A DNA stretch of 35,032 nucleotides from Deltaproteobacteria bacterium (GTDB lineage Bacteria > Desulfobacterota > DSM-4660 > Desulfatiglandales > HGW-15). The translations under genes and the position numbers were made by a program. The stretch is taken from the NCBI GenBank assembly GCA_016930795.1, contig JAFGFY010000017.1:1-35032 (forward strand), written 5' to 3'. This document shows, piece by piece, positions 23,684 to 33,658 of the stretch. Positions within the stretch are counted from its first letter, which is position 1. Every line of letters starts with the position of its first letter. The notes under the pieces are model-generated. The model saw nothing but the letters and a program-made list of their open reading frames with translations, had not been told where the DNA came from and made no database searches.

Positions 23684-24490
23684 CTATTCATACCGCATAG
23701 GACTCTCCTCCCTGTCATTGACCTCCACAATCACATCCATATTCTGTTCTGAAAAACGATTCCTCAAGTGATTGGCAAAGGGCTTCAGGGCCGGTTTTTC
23801 AGTTTGAAAATGTCCTGCTTCAATCAAAGCCATCCCCAAAGCTTCCGCTTCAAGGGCCTCATGATGGCGCACTTCTCCGGTGATCAGTAACTGAGCCCCT
23901 TTTTTTGAAGCCAAAGCAACCATCCCGCCTCCCGCACCCCCAACAACCGCGACTCGCTTGATTCTTCTGTCTTTTCGGCCGACAATCCCTATCCTCTCAG
24001 CACCAAGAACGGCCTTAATCCTCTCTGTCATTTCATGAAGCTTTACAGGTCCCGGTAGGTCGCCGATTCTTCCCAGGCCTCCCTCGTCTAAATCACTTCT
24101 CTCTTCAAGTCCTCCCACCCCCTGAAGGCCAAAAAGATCAGCCAGGCCGTCATTGATACCACCACGCGCCGAATCCAGATTTGTATGGGCGGCAACTATG
24201 GATACCCCCTGTTCAATGGCCTCGAAAATGACGTCTCCGGGATAACAGTCCCGGTTGAGCCTAGATATGGGAGTGAAAATAAGGGGGTGATGCGTCAGGA
24301 GTAGTTGAGCGTTCCTCTTCACGGCTTTCCTGAGTGATTTAAGTGTCGGATCAAGTGAGATGAAGATTTTGCCAACCTCTTGGGATAGATAGCCTATCTG
24401 GAGACCGGGATTGTCCCAACTCTCCGCAGCATGGGAAGGGGCGATTTCCTCCAAAACACCAAGGACAGCTTTCAGCGTAGGCCTAGGCAT
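23684..24490 (-). CDS. Nif3/YbgI-like dinuclear metal-centre protein
   Basis: 268 residues, the short form of the Nif3 (DUF34/YbgI) family. Metal ligands are visible as LLLTHHPLIF (H67, H68), VAAHTNLDSARGGIND (H102, D106) and, near the C terminus, GHFQTEKPAL (His and Glu). Members form hexameric rings with two metals per subunit; a GTP cyclohydrolase-like or cofactor-repair activity has been proposed but is not settled. It follows rpoD and the tRNA on the same strand, separated by a terminator and a repeat copy, so it likely has its own promoter. Confidence 0.87.
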   Translation of the reverse strand: MPRPTLKAVLGVLEEIAPSHAAESWDNPGLQIGYLSQEVGKIFISLDPTLKSLRKAVKRNAQLLLTHHPLIFTPISRLNRDCYPGDVIFEAIEQGVSIVAAHTNLDSARGGINDGLADLFGLQGVGGLEERSDLDEGGLGRIGDLPGPVKLHEMTERIKAVLGAERIGIVGRKDRRIKRVAVVGGAGGGMVALASKKGAQLLITGEVRHHEALEAEALGMALIEAGHFQTEKPALKPFANHLRNRFSEQNMDVIVEVNDREESPMRYE

Positions 24491-24505
24491 AGGCTATTCC
24501 ACTCA

Positions 24506-24660
24506 TGAAAATGCGCAGCTCGCCCCGTTAAATTGCGCTTCGCGCACCCGAAGGGATTTAACGGGGCAAGCGAATTACAAAATAATAAGCTTCCTTACAT
24601 TTGGGAAATTCCCTGTCCCGCTTTCAGTGGGACTGCAGGGATCTTCAAACTACAATGTAA
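24506..24660 (-). repeat. Two-hairpin dispersed element (copy 3)
   Basis: Read on the minus strand: TTACATTG, a hairpin (CCCTGCAGTCCCAC...GTGGGA-type arms), CCAAATGTAAGGAAG, TAATTCGCTTGCC, and a second hairpin with 14-bp arms (TTGCCCCGTTAAAT against ATTTAACGGGGCGA), ending CTGCGCATTTTCA. The block order equals copy 2 at 14102-14312 on the other strand, with different loop sequences. It lies immediately upstream of the Nif3-like gene. Confidence 0.6.
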
Positions 24661-24674
24661 TCAGCTAAGCGTGT

Positions 24675-24710
24675 AAAAAAAAGGGCGCACGTCCTATGAG
24701 TGCGCCCTTT
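24675..24710 (-). terminator. Rho-independent terminator after the tRNA gene
   Basis: On the minus strand AAAGGGCGCAC and GTGCGCCCTTT form an 11-bp stem with a 9-base loop, followed by an 8-base T-run. It lies 80 bases after the tRNA 3' end. Confidence 0.9.
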
Positions 24711-24790
24711 GTTCCCATTGAGGGTTCCGTTTGAAATAGAGTCCGATTAGATAATTTCGATTTCCTATAAGCATAGAGACTTCTTTTTTC

Positions 24791-24866
24791 TGGTGGGCCC
24801 ACCTGGGTTCGAACCAGGGACCTACCGGTTATGAGCCGGTGGCTCTTCCAGCTGAGCTATGGGCCC
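24791..24866 (-). tRNA. tRNA with CAT anticodon, probably elongator tRNA-Met
   Basis: A complete cloverleaf reads on the minus strand: acceptor GGGCCCA pairs with TGGGCCC, D arm GCTC/GAGC, anticodon stem ACCGG/CCGGT with loop CTCATAA (anticodon CAT), and T arm CCTGG/CCAGG with TTCGAAC. CCA is encoded at the 3' end (24793-24791). Acceptor pairing at the first base excludes initiator tRNA. The lysidine-modified tRNA-Ile(CAT) is the alternative; its acceptor and anticodon stems usually differ. Confidence 0.93.
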
Positions 24867-24920
24867 CCAAAACCGGAGCATCCGCCTACTAGCCCCATCC
24901 AGAAAGAATGGATGTCGGTG

Positions 24921-24950
24921 AATATTCCGAGTACACGGGAATTGTGTCAA
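24921..24950 (-). promoter_or_regulatory. Promoter of the tRNA gene
   Basis: TTGACA (24950-24945), an 18-base spacer and AATATT (24926-24921), giving a leader of about 48 bases before the tRNA. A second TTGACA upstream near 24970 lacks an equally good -10. Confidence 0.5.
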
Positions 24951-25086
24951 CAATGGAGATAGTCAGGGAATTTGTCAAGTCATAAATGGTTTCGTAATCC
25001 CGAAGAAATAATCCCGTCATTATTCCTTTTAGCTGCGGCCTACTCTCTTTCAAACCGATGATGGAATAGTCCCAAGTCTATTCGCG

Positions 25087-26850
25087 TCAGTTCTCCACAA
25101 AGCTTTTCAGTTTTCTACTTCTACTCGGATGTCTCAATTTTCTGAGAGCTTTTGCCTCTATTTGTCTGATTCTCTCCCTTGTTACACTGAAATCGCGACC
25201 CACTTCTTCCAGGGTATGATCAGATTTCTCCCCAATACCGAACCTCATTCGAAGCACTTTTTCCTCTCTCGGGGTCAGTGTCGTGAGCACCTTTCTGGTT
25301 TGTTCTCCCAGATTATGATTCACAACCGCCTCAGAAGGCGCTGTGATCTTCTTATCTTCAATAAAATCACCAAGATGGCTGTCTTCTTCTTCCCCAATAG
25401 GCGTCTCTAGAGAAATGGGTTCTTTGGCGATCTTCAGCACCTTCCTCACTTTATCCAATGGAAACTCCATCTTTTCCGCGATTTCTTCTGGTGTGGGCTC
25501 ACGCCCGTGTTCTTGAACGAGGTATCTGGATGTCCTGATCAACTTATTGATCGTCTCAATCATATGCACAGGAATACGAATGGTTCGAGCCTGATCGGCG
25601 ATGGCCCTGGTGATCGCCTGCCTTATCCACCACGTGGCATAAGTGCTGAACTTATATCCTCTTTGATACTCAAATTTGTCTACGGCCTTCATTAAACCGA
25701 TGTTGCCTTCCTGGATCAGATCCAAAAATTGAAGGCCGCGGTTTGTATATTTCTTGGCAATACTCACTACCAATCTCAAGTTCGCTTCAATCAACTCCCT
25801 TTTGGCATACTTAGATTTCTCCAGGCTCTCTTGCACATTTTTCAGGGTCTCTCTCAGTTCCCTTTGACCCATATTAGTCCGCCATCTAATCTCTTTGAGA
25901 CACCCCTCCGCATGATCAATCCTAGCTTTTAGGGTTACGAGTTCACTTTTCTTCAGTTTAAGGGACGTGACAACTTGATTGTCTTTGGCTGATTTTGGAA
26001 TCTGTCTGAAACACTTCTTTACATGTGAAAGGGGTTTCCCCCCAGCCTTGATCATACACTCTTCAAAATCCTTGTCCACCTGATCCACCTGGTTGACTAT
26101 CAGCCGGAGCCTCTCAACCATCCTGTCCAGTTGTCTCTTCTCAAAAGTGAAAGAGTTTATCAATTCAACGATTTTCTTATGATTTTCCTGTATCCTGGGG
26201 GCTAACTTCTTCTTTTTCGCGACTGAACAACGGGGCTTTTGAATCTCCCGCTGGTTCGTGAGGCACTCCTCATATAACCCTCTAATATCTTCAATAAGCG
26301 CCAGAACAGTCTTCTTCTTCTCGCTGATCTGGATATGACTCTCTTCATCATCCAAGTCATTGACCACATCCTTCAATTTGACTTCACCGGTGTTGAGCTT
26401 ATGTCCCAAGTCAACAATATGCTCGATGCCTACTCGACACTCCAGCAAGGCATTCAATGCGTCCTTTTCTCCGGCTTCGATCCTCTTGGCTATTTCTACT
26501 TCCCCTTCCCTTGTAAGCAAAGAAATGCATCCCATTTCTTTTAGATACATTTTTACAGGATCGGAAACCTTGGATGCCGCATCGGAAACCGGTGCTCGGA
26601 GATTTTCTCTCTCCAATGCCTTCTTCCGTTTCTTTTTGAGTTTCTTGGATTCCTCGATCTCCTTCCGGGACGCCTCATCGATAACCATGATATCCAGCTC
26701 TTCAAACATCATCATCAGGTCATCTATGTACTCCGATGAAACCACATCGTCCGGCAAATCATCGTTCAACTCTTCATAGGTGATGTAGCCTTTGTCCTTC
26801 CCTACATCTATTAATCGCTTCAAATTCATCGTGTCCGAATTATTAGCCAT
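25087..26850 (-). CDS. rpoD: Primary sigma factor RpoD (sigma-70)
   Basis: 587 residues from the chosen start. Region 1.1 is present ([26 protein letters not shown]), followed by region 1.2 ([30 protein letters not shown]), a non-conserved insert, region 2 ([54 protein letters not shown]), region 3, and region 4 with the -35 helix ([32 protein letters not shown]). The ATG at 26850 is chosen over 26880 because AGGAGG precedes it by 8 bases. It directs RNA polymerase to housekeeping promoters and follows dnaG, as in the classical macromolecular-synthesis operon. Confidence 0.97.
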   Translation of the reverse strand: MANNSDTMNLKRLIDVGKDKGYITYEELNDDLPDDVVSSEYIDDLMMMFEELDIMVIDEASRKEIEESKKLKKKRKKALERENLRAPVSDAASKVSDPVKMYLKEMGCISLLTREGEVEIAKRIEAGEKDALNALLECRVGIEHIVDLGHKLNTGEVKLKDVVNDLDDEESHIQISEKKKTVLALIEDIRGLYEECLTNQREIQKPRCSVAKKKKLAPRIQENHKKIVELINSFTFEKRQLDRMVERLRLIVNQVDQVDKDFEECMIKAGGKPLSHVKKCFRQIPKSAKDNQVVTSLKLKKSELVTLKARIDHAEGCLKEIRWRTNMGQRELRETLKNVQESLEKSKYAKRELIEANLRLVVSIAKKYTNRGLQFLDLIQEGNIGLMKAVDKFEYQRGYKFSTYATWWIRQAITRAIADQARTIRIPVHMIETINKLIRTSRYLVQEHGREPTPEEIAEKMEFPLDKVRKVLKIAKEPISLETPIGEEEDSHLGDFIEDKKITAPSEAVVNHNLGEQTRKVLTTLTPREEKVLRMRFGIGEKSDHTLEEVGRDFSVTRERIRQIEAKALRKLRHPSRSRKLKSFVEN

Positions 26851-26879
26851 CCAAACTACCTCCTGTAAGTTTCTATCCA

Positions 26880-28631
26880 TCAGATGACTCGGCCTTCCCT
26901 CTCTCTTTTTAGTTCAAGAATCCGATTTAAGCCTTCCAAATCACCTTGCTGTGCGGCTTTTTTTTTTGACTCCGTCATCTTTATTCCATGAATCTTTTCC
27001 TCAAACCCGTTCAGGGCCTGTTCGACTCCTTCATCCGCGAAAATGGGAGGCGTCAACATGGCCTCCCTGAACTGCTCTCTGGCCTGCTCATCCTTAAGCG
27101 ATTCCAGAATATCCGAAGGCATCGTGGCCCCTTCCTTTTCATAGATTTCATGTATGGCATCAAAAATACCCACAACCACAGGATCAGACAGGATAAGCCT
27201 GTAATCAAGACTCATCAGTCTGTTCATGGCCTGTGGATGATGGATCAAGACATTGAGGAGGTAAAGATCATCCACTTTTTTTGCCCTTGAAGCTGATAAT
27301 CTTTCCCTTAAGCCATCCTCAGGGGTCTCTCCCATGTGATGTTTTTGCCAGTTTTGAAGCTCTGTTCGGATAATCGATTCAGGAATTCCAAGCTTTTCAG
27401 AAAGACGCCGCAAGTATAGGGATTGCTGAGAAACCTGATCAAGCCTAGCTAAAACGGGAAGAACTTCCTTAAGAAGATTCACCTGGCGTTCTACCGCATC
27501 CTCCTTTTGGGCCAGTTTCGAATCAAGGTAGTAATCAAACATAGGAACAGCATCTTCTAAGAGGGACAAAAAGCCTCTGAGCCCATTTTTGCTGACATAA
27601 CTATCCGGGTCATCCCCTTCAGGCAAGACCATGACCTTTGATGAGAGACCTTCATTCATAAAGGAGGTTAGGCTCTTGATGGCGGCAGCCTTCCCGGCCG
27701 AGTCAGAATCAAAGACCACGACGGCCTCCCCTGCATACCCTTTAACCGACCGAATGTGTTCTCTAGTCAGGGCAGTTCCTAGTGTGCCGGCCACCTCCTG
27801 AAAGCCGCATCTTCTTAACGCCAGGACATCCATATATCCTTCCACTATCACGGCTCGACCATTATCTCTGATCGACTTGTGCGAAGCGTGTAGGCCGTAA
27901 AGAAATTCCCCTTTATGAAAGATGGGGGTTTCAGGCGTATTGATGTATTTGGGCAGTGAATCATCTAAGATTCTGCCTCCAAAACCGACGATCTGTTGTC
28001 TCATGTTAAAGATGGGAAAAATGACACGCCCACGGAAGCGGTCATAATAACCGCCAGTCTTCTTGCGAATAACAAGGCCGGACTGCGCAGCCTGGTCCAA
28101 ATTCATCTTTTTTCCGCTTAGGTATCGGATAAGGCCGTCCCATTCATCCGGCACATAGCCCAAGCAAAACTCTCGAATAACTTCCTTTGGAATGGATCTT
28201 CTGGTGAAATAATCTCTGCCAGACCTTCCTTTTTCCGACTTTGTCAAAATACCATGAAAATACTCGGCCGCAACCCTGTTTACCTCAAATAGAGACGCCT
28301 TGAGTTCCATTTTTTCTTTTTCAAATGGAGTCATCGGTTTCTCGGGAAGCGTAACCTGGTATCTATCGGCCAAATCCTTCAGGGCTTGGGGAAAAGTCAC
28401 CTTATGGTATTCCATCCAGAAAGCAAAAATGTCGCCCCCCCTCTTGCATCCAAAGCAGTGAAACATCTGTTTTGAGGGGCTCACTGTAAAAGATGGATCC
28501 TTTTCTGAGTGAAAAGGGCAAAGGCCCATGTAGTTCTGTCCTGCCTTCTTGATCTGTACATACTGCCCGATCAACTCGACAATATCCGCGGCCCTTTTGA
28601 CTTCTTCCTTGGCAGATTGAAAAGATTCCAT
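26880..28631 (-). CDS. dnaG: DNA primase DnaG
   Basis: 583 residues. The N-terminal CHC2 zinc-binding domain shows C38, H41, C59 and C62 ([12 protein letters not shown]...FHCFGC). The TOPRIM catalytic core includes [12 protein letters not shown] and [13 protein letters not shown] with the acidic metal ligands. The C-terminal helicase-binding part is diverged, as usual. DnaG makes RNA primers for replication with DnaB. It is 30 bases upstream of the rpoD start and about 100 bases after mutS2 on the same strand. The rpsU gene found upstream of dnaG in many proteobacteria is absent here. Confidence 0.96.
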   Translation of the reverse strand: MESFQSAKEEVKRAADIVELIGQYVQIKKAGQNYMGLCPFHSEKDPSFTVSPSKQMFHCFGCKRGGDIFAFWMEYHKVTFPQALKDLADRYQVTLPEKPMTPFEKEKMELKASLFEVNRVAAEYFHGILTKSEKGRSGRDYFTRRSIPKEVIREFCLGYVPDEWDGLIRYLSGKKMNLDQAAQSGLVIRKKTGGYYDRFRGRVIFPIFNMRQQIVGFGGRILDDSLPKYINTPETPIFHKGEFLYGLHASHKSIRDNGRAVIVEGYMDVLALRRCGFQEVAGTLGTALTREHIRSVKGYAGEAVVVFDSDSAGKAAAIKSLTSFMNEGLSSKVMVLPEGDDPDSYVSKNGLRGFLSLLEDAVPMFDYYLDSKLAQKEDAVERQVNLLKEVLPVLARLDQVSQQSLYLRRLSEKLGIPESIIRTELQNWQKHHMGETPEDGLRERLSASRAKKVDDLYLLNVLIHHPQAMNRLMSLDYRLILSDPVVVGIFDAIHEIYEKEGATMPSDILESLKDEQAREQFREAMLTPPIFADEGVEQALNGFEEKIHGIKMTESKKKAAQQGDLEGLNRILELKREREGRVI

Positions 28632-28733
28632 TTGTTAAAAATAATACTCCCATCCCCTAAAACAAGAATACCGGCCAAATTAATGCTCAAGACTCGTATA
28701 ACTCATGAAAAATGTGGCAGATATGGATAGATT

Positions 28734-31100
28734 CTAAGCCAGACTCACAACAGTTATGGCATCACCGCCCGATTGGGCATCAGCTCCGGATACCTTCTTT
28801 ACACATGAAAAACTCTTTAGGTGCTCACGAATCGCCCCCCTCAACTGTCCGGTTCCATAACCATGAATGATTCTCAACGAAAGCTCTCCCTCTACCATGG
28901 CCTTGTCAATGATCTTGTCAATCAAAGGCAGCGCATCTGCGACTCTATACCCAATAAGATTGATCTCTTTTTGTGCCTCTCCGTACCCGGCAAGAAGAAC
29001 ATGCCCGGAAGTCCTATCCGGCCCCAAGTCTTTCCCATCCTGAATGACATCCAGGTCTTTAAGAAAGACGGAGAATCTGGCGTTTCTCGCCTTAAGCACG
29101 GCTTTGGACTTCGCACGATCAATGGATAGGATCAGGCCTTCCTGATTGAGTTCTTTATGCCGAACCCATTGCCCGATTTCAAACCCTCTCGGTTCAGATG
29201 CTTTAACCTCTTTTTCAAAGGACAAGTTATCTATCAGTTCCTTACTGACTTGATCAAAACGCCGTCTGATGGAAGCCTGTGAGGATCTTCCTCTTCTCTT
29301 GAAAGTATTGACAAGTTCTTTTAGTTCCTCACCTGCCTGATTAAGGAGGCTTTCCGCCTCATATCTTATTTCTTTGAGTAAGACCCTTTGGTTTGTTTCA
29401 AGCTTTTTCAGGGTCTGCGTCACCTTTTCTTTCGCCGAATGGTACTTCTCTTTTGAGTGCTCCGCCTCCAGCTTTTCGAGCTCAGTTTCCTGCTTCAGAC
29501 AATTCAGCTTGTCAATAAGCCGATTGAGCTGGACCTCATCCTGATCTAGATATTCTCTGGCTTGATCGAGGACCTTCGGCTCAATTCCGGCATCATGAGC
29601 CACAGCAAAGGCACAACTGGTCCCCGGTGTTCCGTATCTGAGAGAAAAAAGGGACCGGTTGGTGGAGGGATCGAATTCCATGCACGCATTTCTTGCCCTC
29701 TCCTTCAGAAGCCCGTATGTCTTTAATCGGTTCAAATGGGTTGAAACCACCACAAAAGCACTTTTCCGGGTCAACTCATCCAGTACCGACATGGCAAGTG
29801 CCGCCCCCTCATCCGGATCAGTTCCCATGCCCGGTTCATCAATGAGGATAAGACTCTCCTCATCAGCATGCTCCATCATATATTTCAGATGGCTCGCATG
29901 GGCTGAAAAGGTGCTCAGACCGGCCTGAATATCCTGATCATCACCGATATCGGCTATGATATTCTTGAACACTGGCAAGGAACTCCCCTCGGCGGCAGGG
30001 ATATGCAGTCCTGATTGGGCCATGAGGCTCAAAAGACCCAGGGTCTTTAGAGTCACCGTTTTCCCTCCCCTGTTAGGACCCGAAATAATCATGAGATTTT
30101 TCTTCTTGTCCAGGACGATATCAGATGGGACAGGCGCATCTCTGTCTGAGGCCATGGATTGAAGGATCGGATTCTTTGCCTCTCTTAAGTCTATACTTCC
30201 TCCTTGGGACATAATGGGCCTGACGCCATTCATGGCGGTACTCAATCGCGCCCGGGCGTAAAGTCCATCTAATCTACCCAGGATGATCTGGGCCTTGTCC
30301 AAATGATCGGCATCATCCCTCACCGCGATGGTCAAAGCACACAGTATTTTCAGCTCTTCTTCTTTCTCAATATGACTTAATTCTGATAGTTTATTATTAT
30401 CCTTTACAACTTCTATTGGCTCCACATAACATGTGGCTTGCGTACGGGAATAGTCGTGAACAATCCCATCCACTCGATTCTTCAAATGGGTTCTTAATGG
30501 AATAACATAGCGACCGTCACGAATAGAGACTAGGGGCTCGTCTCCAGCCTCATTCAAACCCTTTGATTTGTATATGCTTTCCAGGTCGCCTTGAAGGGTC
30601 CTTCTCAAAAGGGCCTTTTGCTTCCTGATGTTTTTCAGTGAAGGACTTGCTGAATCACGAATGGCCCCGTCTGTGGATATGGCCTTCTCAATGTCCTTTA
30701 TCAGCCCCTCAAAGAAAGATAAATCCCTGACAAGATGGGACAACCCAGGATACAGAGCCTGATGAGATAAGACGAATTTCTTGGTCTGCTTGCTCGATTG
30801 AGCGATCCTATGAATCCTTAAAAGGTCCTCAGGATCCAGACAAGAGCCCTCAACCAGACTCGTTCTTAAGTGGTGTCCAATGTCGGTCAGTTCCTCGAAA
30901 GAATGAAACCCCTTCAGCTGAATAAGGAGTTTCACCTCTGAGACCAGCTTCTGTTCGTTCTCGATATGTCCTATATCGCACGAAGGTTCAAGCGACAAGC
31001 AATTGGAATGCCCTAATGGGCTGGAAGTGTAATCGGATAGTATATTCAGTAATGTATGGAATTCGAGAACACGAAATGTATGTTCCTTCATGCGGGTCAA
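28734..31100 (-). CDS. mutS2: MutS2-family ATPase/endonuclease
   Basis: 788 residues, standard MutS2 length. The ABC-type ATPase shows Walker A SGPNRGGKTVTLKT (about 340-353) and SLILIDEPGMGTDPDEGAAL (Walker B). A long coiled-coil stalk follows (about 500-620), and a C-terminal Smr nuclease domain contains LRIIHGYGTGQLRGAI. Unlike MutS1 it lacks the mismatch-recognition domain. MutS2 limits recombination and, in some bacteria, rescues collided ribosomes. The TTG start at 31100 overlaps the yqeY stop (TTGA) with AGGA about 10 bases upstream; ATG at 31091 is the alternative. Confidence 0.94.
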   Translation of the reverse strand: MTRMKEHTFRVLEFHTLLNILSDYTSSPLGHSNCLSLEPSCDIGHIENEQKLVSEVKLLIQLKGFHSFEELTDIGHHLRTSLVEGSCLDPEDLLRIHRIAQSSKQTKKFVLSHQALYPGLSHLVRDLSFFEGLIKDIEKAISTDGAIRDSASPSLKNIRKQKALLRRTLQGDLESIYKSKGLNEAGDEPLVSIRDGRYVIPLRTHLKNRVDGIVHDYSRTQATCYVEPIEVVKDNNKLSELSHIEKEEELKILCALTIAVRDDADHLDKAQIILGRLDGLYARARLSTAMNGVRPIMSQGGSIDLREAKNPILQSMASDRDAPVPSDIVLDKKKNLMIISGPNRGGKTVTLKTLGLLSLMAQSGLHIPAAEGSSLPVFKNIIADIGDDQDIQAGLSTFSAHASHLKYMMEHADEESLILIDEPGMGTDPDEGAALAMSVLDELTRKSAFVVVSTHLNRLKTYGLLKERARNACMEFDPSTNRSLFSLRYGTPGTSCAFAVAHDAGIEPKVLDQAREYLDQDEVQLNRLIDKLNCLKQETELEKLEAEHSKEKYHSAKEKVTQTLKKLETNQRVLLKEIRYEAESLLNQAGEELKELVNTFKRRGRSSQASIRRRFDQVSKELIDNLSFEKEVKASEPRGFEIGQWVRHKELNQEGLILSIDRAKSKAVLKARNARFSVFLKDLDVIQDGKDLGPDRTSGHVLLAGYGEAQKEINLIGYRVADALPLIDKIIDKAMVEGELSLRIIHGYGTGQLRGAIREHLKSFSCVKKVSGADAQSGGDAITVVSLA

Positions 31101-31540
31101 CCCAGAAGTTTCCTCGCTATTTCGTTGACCTCTTTGCCCTGGATCTTCCCCGCCATTTGCGCCATGGCAGCCTTCATAACCCTGCCAAGGTCTTCTGATC
31201 CGGTGGCTGCCAGCTCGGAGATGATCTCTTTTATCCTTTTCTCGATCTCCGCGGAATCAAGCTGTTCGGGAAGAAATTCATAGAAGATTCTGATTTCCTT
31301 CTCTTCTTTCTCCGCCAGATCCAAACGACCTCCCTCTCTGAAGTCTTTAGCGGCTTCCTGCCCTTTTCTGATCAACGAAGACACCACGCTTTCGATCTCT
31401 TTGTCGTCTAAATCACTCCCTTTTTCGACCTGCCTGTTCTTGAGGTTGGCCTTCAACATTCTCATACAAGAAACTCGGATCGCGTCTCTGTTCTTAATCG
31501 CTTCTTTTAGCTCAGCAGTAATTCTTTGGGAAAGTGACAT
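31097..31540 (-). CDS. GatB/YqeY-domain protein
   Basis: 147 residues, full length for the YqeY family. The N-terminal helical part starts MSLSQRITAELKEAIKNRDA and includes RMLKANLKNRQVEKG; the C-terminal part (ELAATGSEDLGRVMKAAMAQMAGKIQGKEVNEIARKLL) is the tail shared with the GatB amidotransferase subunit, where it contacts tRNA. Free YqeY proteins are presumed to bind tRNA or aid translation; the role is unproven. Coupled to mutS2 by overlapping stop and start, it heads the yqeY-mutS2-dnaG-rpoD block. Confidence 0.92.
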   Translation of the reverse strand: MSLSQRITAELKEAIKNRDAIRVSCMRMLKANLKNRQVEKGSDLDDKEIESVVSSLIRKGQEAAKDFREGGRLDLAEKEEKEIRIFYEFLPEQLDSAEIEKRIKEIISELAATGSEDLGRVMKAAMAQMAGKIQGKEVNEIARKLLG

Positions 31541-31619
31541 GTCGAAAAGGGAAAGGGAATTTAGATCAATCTGTAATTATATGATATTTTTCCGTGAAGT
31601 CAAGTCCTAAAATTCCTTT

Positions 31620-32324
31620 TTATTCATTTTCCCCATCTCGACCGATGGGTATTCGACTCAGCATTCCCTCTAAACCGAATATTGCCAGTTTATCTGCTGT
31701 CATCCATCGTCCCCGCCCTCTAACAAAGGTATTCCATTCAAGAAGATTTTCACTTAGAGACTTTTGGGTTTTGTCGAATTTCTCCCTCCATAGGATGGCA
31801 CCGTCCTCAGACCTTATAAGACTGAGGTCAAACGCGACGGAAGCCGGCTGATCCGCGGCCAGATCGCCGCCGACACGTTCCGTCCATCTGTACAAATACC
31901 CGACCAAAACAGCATCCGCTGAGAACGTCTTCCCGATTTGTTGAAGCATCTCAAATTGGGTACGTCCTGGGTCTGAAGCGATGAGTCTTGAGTAGACCCC
32001 CCTTGCCTTTCCTGGGGAGATAAGTTCACAATTCGTCACCTTCCGGACTCCCTCAAACAGCTTAGCGGTCATTTTATTGACCACTTCCGTTGAAACTGGA
32101 GGGGCAGATAAAGCACCCCCTGTAACGGGATTTCGCGCTGCCCTGGGCTCATCCCTTTCAGACACGGCATCTCGGAAACCCATAACAACCACCGATTCCA
32201 AACGAGGCAAGTCGGGTCTTTTCTCTGTTGATCGGGTACTGAAACGCTGACATGCTCCACAGAGAACGATTGAAAAAACAAGGAGAGAGATCAGATGGAC
32301 AGAAGGTTTATTAGGAACGGGCAT
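31620..32324 (-). CDS. Putative lipoprotein, CsgG/TolB-N-like
   Basis: 234 residues. A signal peptide (HLISLLVFSIVLCGAC) ends at C25; the lipobox CGAC has an atypical Cys at -3, so lipidation is likely but not certain. The remainder reads as a small alpha-beta domain: SVVVMGFRDA near the start, ELISPGKARGVYSRL, a repeated SADAVLVGYLYRW strand, and FDLSLIRSEDGAILWREKFDKTQKSLSENL. This pattern recalls CsgG, LpoB and TolB N-terminal-like lipoproteins of the outer membrane. No specific function can be assigned. AGGAG 7 bases before the ATG confirms the start; the preceding gene's stop codon forms part of that site. Confidence 0.65.
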   Translation of the reverse strand: MPVPNKPSVHLISLLVFSIVLCGACQRFSTRSTEKRPDLPRLESVVVMGFRDAVSERDEPRAARNPVTGGALSAPPVSTEVVNKMTAKLFEGVRKVTNCELISPGKARGVYSRLIASDPGRTQFEMLQQIGKTFSADAVLVGYLYRWTERVGGDLAADQPASVAFDLSLIRSEDGAILWREKFDKTQKSLSENLLEWNTFVRGRGRWMTADKLAIFGLEGMLSRIPIGRDGENE

Positions 32325-32334
32325 AGCATGACTC

Positions 32335-33417
32335 CTAGGGAAGTCGATCGCCGGATTTTGTCTTGTTAAAGTGCGGGTGAAGATTCTTCGCCAGAGTTTC
32401 CGGCGGAGTAAGGATCAGTTCGTTGTCCAACAATTTCTGAAGAAAATAATCATCCGTACGGTAGTTTTCATAGACATTCTGTCGGGATATAATTCGGATG
32501 AAACACCTAAAGCCTTCATCTCTTTCTCCCAAGGGGCCGGAATAGACTGAAAAATTAAAAGTGGAAATACCCATTTCCGCATACCCCGACAGCACATTAA
32601 CAAGCCCTCTCGCCACTCCGGATACATCGTTTCCATCCAGTTCCAAAAACTGACTCCGCTTCGGCAGCACGCCAATTATTTCATTGGTTCCGGAAGGGGA
32701 AAAAGACGCCAGCCATTCCACCGAGCCGGTAGTCCCGATGTAACGTTCTTCCTTCTCCTTTTCCAAATCCATAAGATCGGACCAGTAACAGGACCCATGC
32801 TTTTGTAAGTACTGCCGGCTAAGGCCCATTATCTTCTCAAGATATGTAAAGGGAACATCACCACCCACGACCTGAAAATGCGGATGCGCGATACTGGCTC
32901 CGGCCGGCCCCAAATAGTTTCCGTTGACCGTCAGGTATCTGACATTCATATCGGCTGTTGTGAGTTTCCGGGCCAGCTCCAGAGATGTTTCAAACGCATC
33001 TCCCACGGTTTGCAGATCAAACTCAGAAAGCGGCACATAGTGTTTATCTCCCACTCTTATCACTGCATGGATTTGTGCCACCGGGAAAAGATTGGGAAAC
33101 AGCACTGCCTTACCAACTTGGATACGCCCCTCCGGGATCAGATCTTTTGGATAAGTGGGCGTCATCTCTTTCCATGTGTCACCGCACAAAAAACAATTGG
33201 CCCGGCTTGCTTCCGCCAATTTTTCAATCAGCGCGGTATCACTCTTCTCATAAAACATCGAGACTTTGTCTTCCAGGCGAGGATTGAATACACTCTGCGC
33301 GCCGGTCAACGGATCTTTGCGGATCTCCAGAGCCTGGGTATCCAGTTGTTTATCCATCATTGGATTGTGAATGGTCGAGTCTTGAATATGCTTATCAAAC
33401 TTAATTCTTTCAGCCAT
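32335..33417 (-). CDS. HIT-superfamily nucleotidylyltransferase, GalT-like
   Basis: 360 residues. Catalytic motif HPHFQ (H178-P-H180-F-Q182) corresponds to the HPHxQ of galactose-1-phosphate uridylyltransferases, whose second histidine is uridylylated. CFLCGDTW (C75, C78) resembles the zinc-binding pair of GalT. LFPNLFPVAQIHAVI and GASIAHPHFQVVGG fit the HIT fold; FVVLFPN-like strands precede. Members transfer nucleotide phosphates between sugars or nucleosides; the substrate here is unknown and it lacks clear GalT flanking signatures. GGGAGGG supports the start. It is coupled to the downstream lipoprotein gene by a 10-base gap. Confidence 0.75.
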   Translation of the reverse strand: MAERIKFDKHIQDSTIHNPMMDKQLDTQALEIRKDPLTGAQSVFNPRLEDKVSMFYEKSDTALIEKLAEASRANCFLCGDTWKEMTPTYPKDLIPEGRIQVGKAVLFPNLFPVAQIHAVIRVGDKHYVPLSEFDLQTVGDAFETSLELARKLTTADMNVRYLTVNGNYLGPAGASIAHPHFQVVGGDVPFTYLEKIMGLSRQYLQKHGSCYWSDLMDLEKEKEERYIGTTGSVEWLASFSPSGTNEIIGVLPKRSQFLELDGNDVSGVARGLVNVLSGYAEMGISTFNFSVYSGPLGERDEGFRCFIRIISRQNVYENYRTDDYFLQKLLDNELILTPPETLAKNLHPHFNKTKSGDRLP

Positions 33418-33658
33418 ATTAACCCTCCCTGATTTTATACTTCAGCCCAAATCGAGCGCCAAGACGTGCCGCTTATGCTTCATCATCCCGAGGTGGCATT
33501 GAGTTTTTATCGGCGAAAAAACCAAAGAACATTCCGCTTGAATAGTCACCTTGGCCAAAGAATACAAAAGTCAAAAGGCAAAATCCAGAAAAAGATGCAA
33601 GGATTGACGGTGTTGAAACAGGCCTAACAGAGACCTTGGTGGCGCATGGAAAAAGAAA

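Noticed and set aside
26851-26880. An N-terminal extension of rpoD by 10 residues
   Set aside because: The ATG at 26850 has the AGGAGG site at proper spacing; the extension overlaps the dnaG stop and adds nothing typical of sigma factors.
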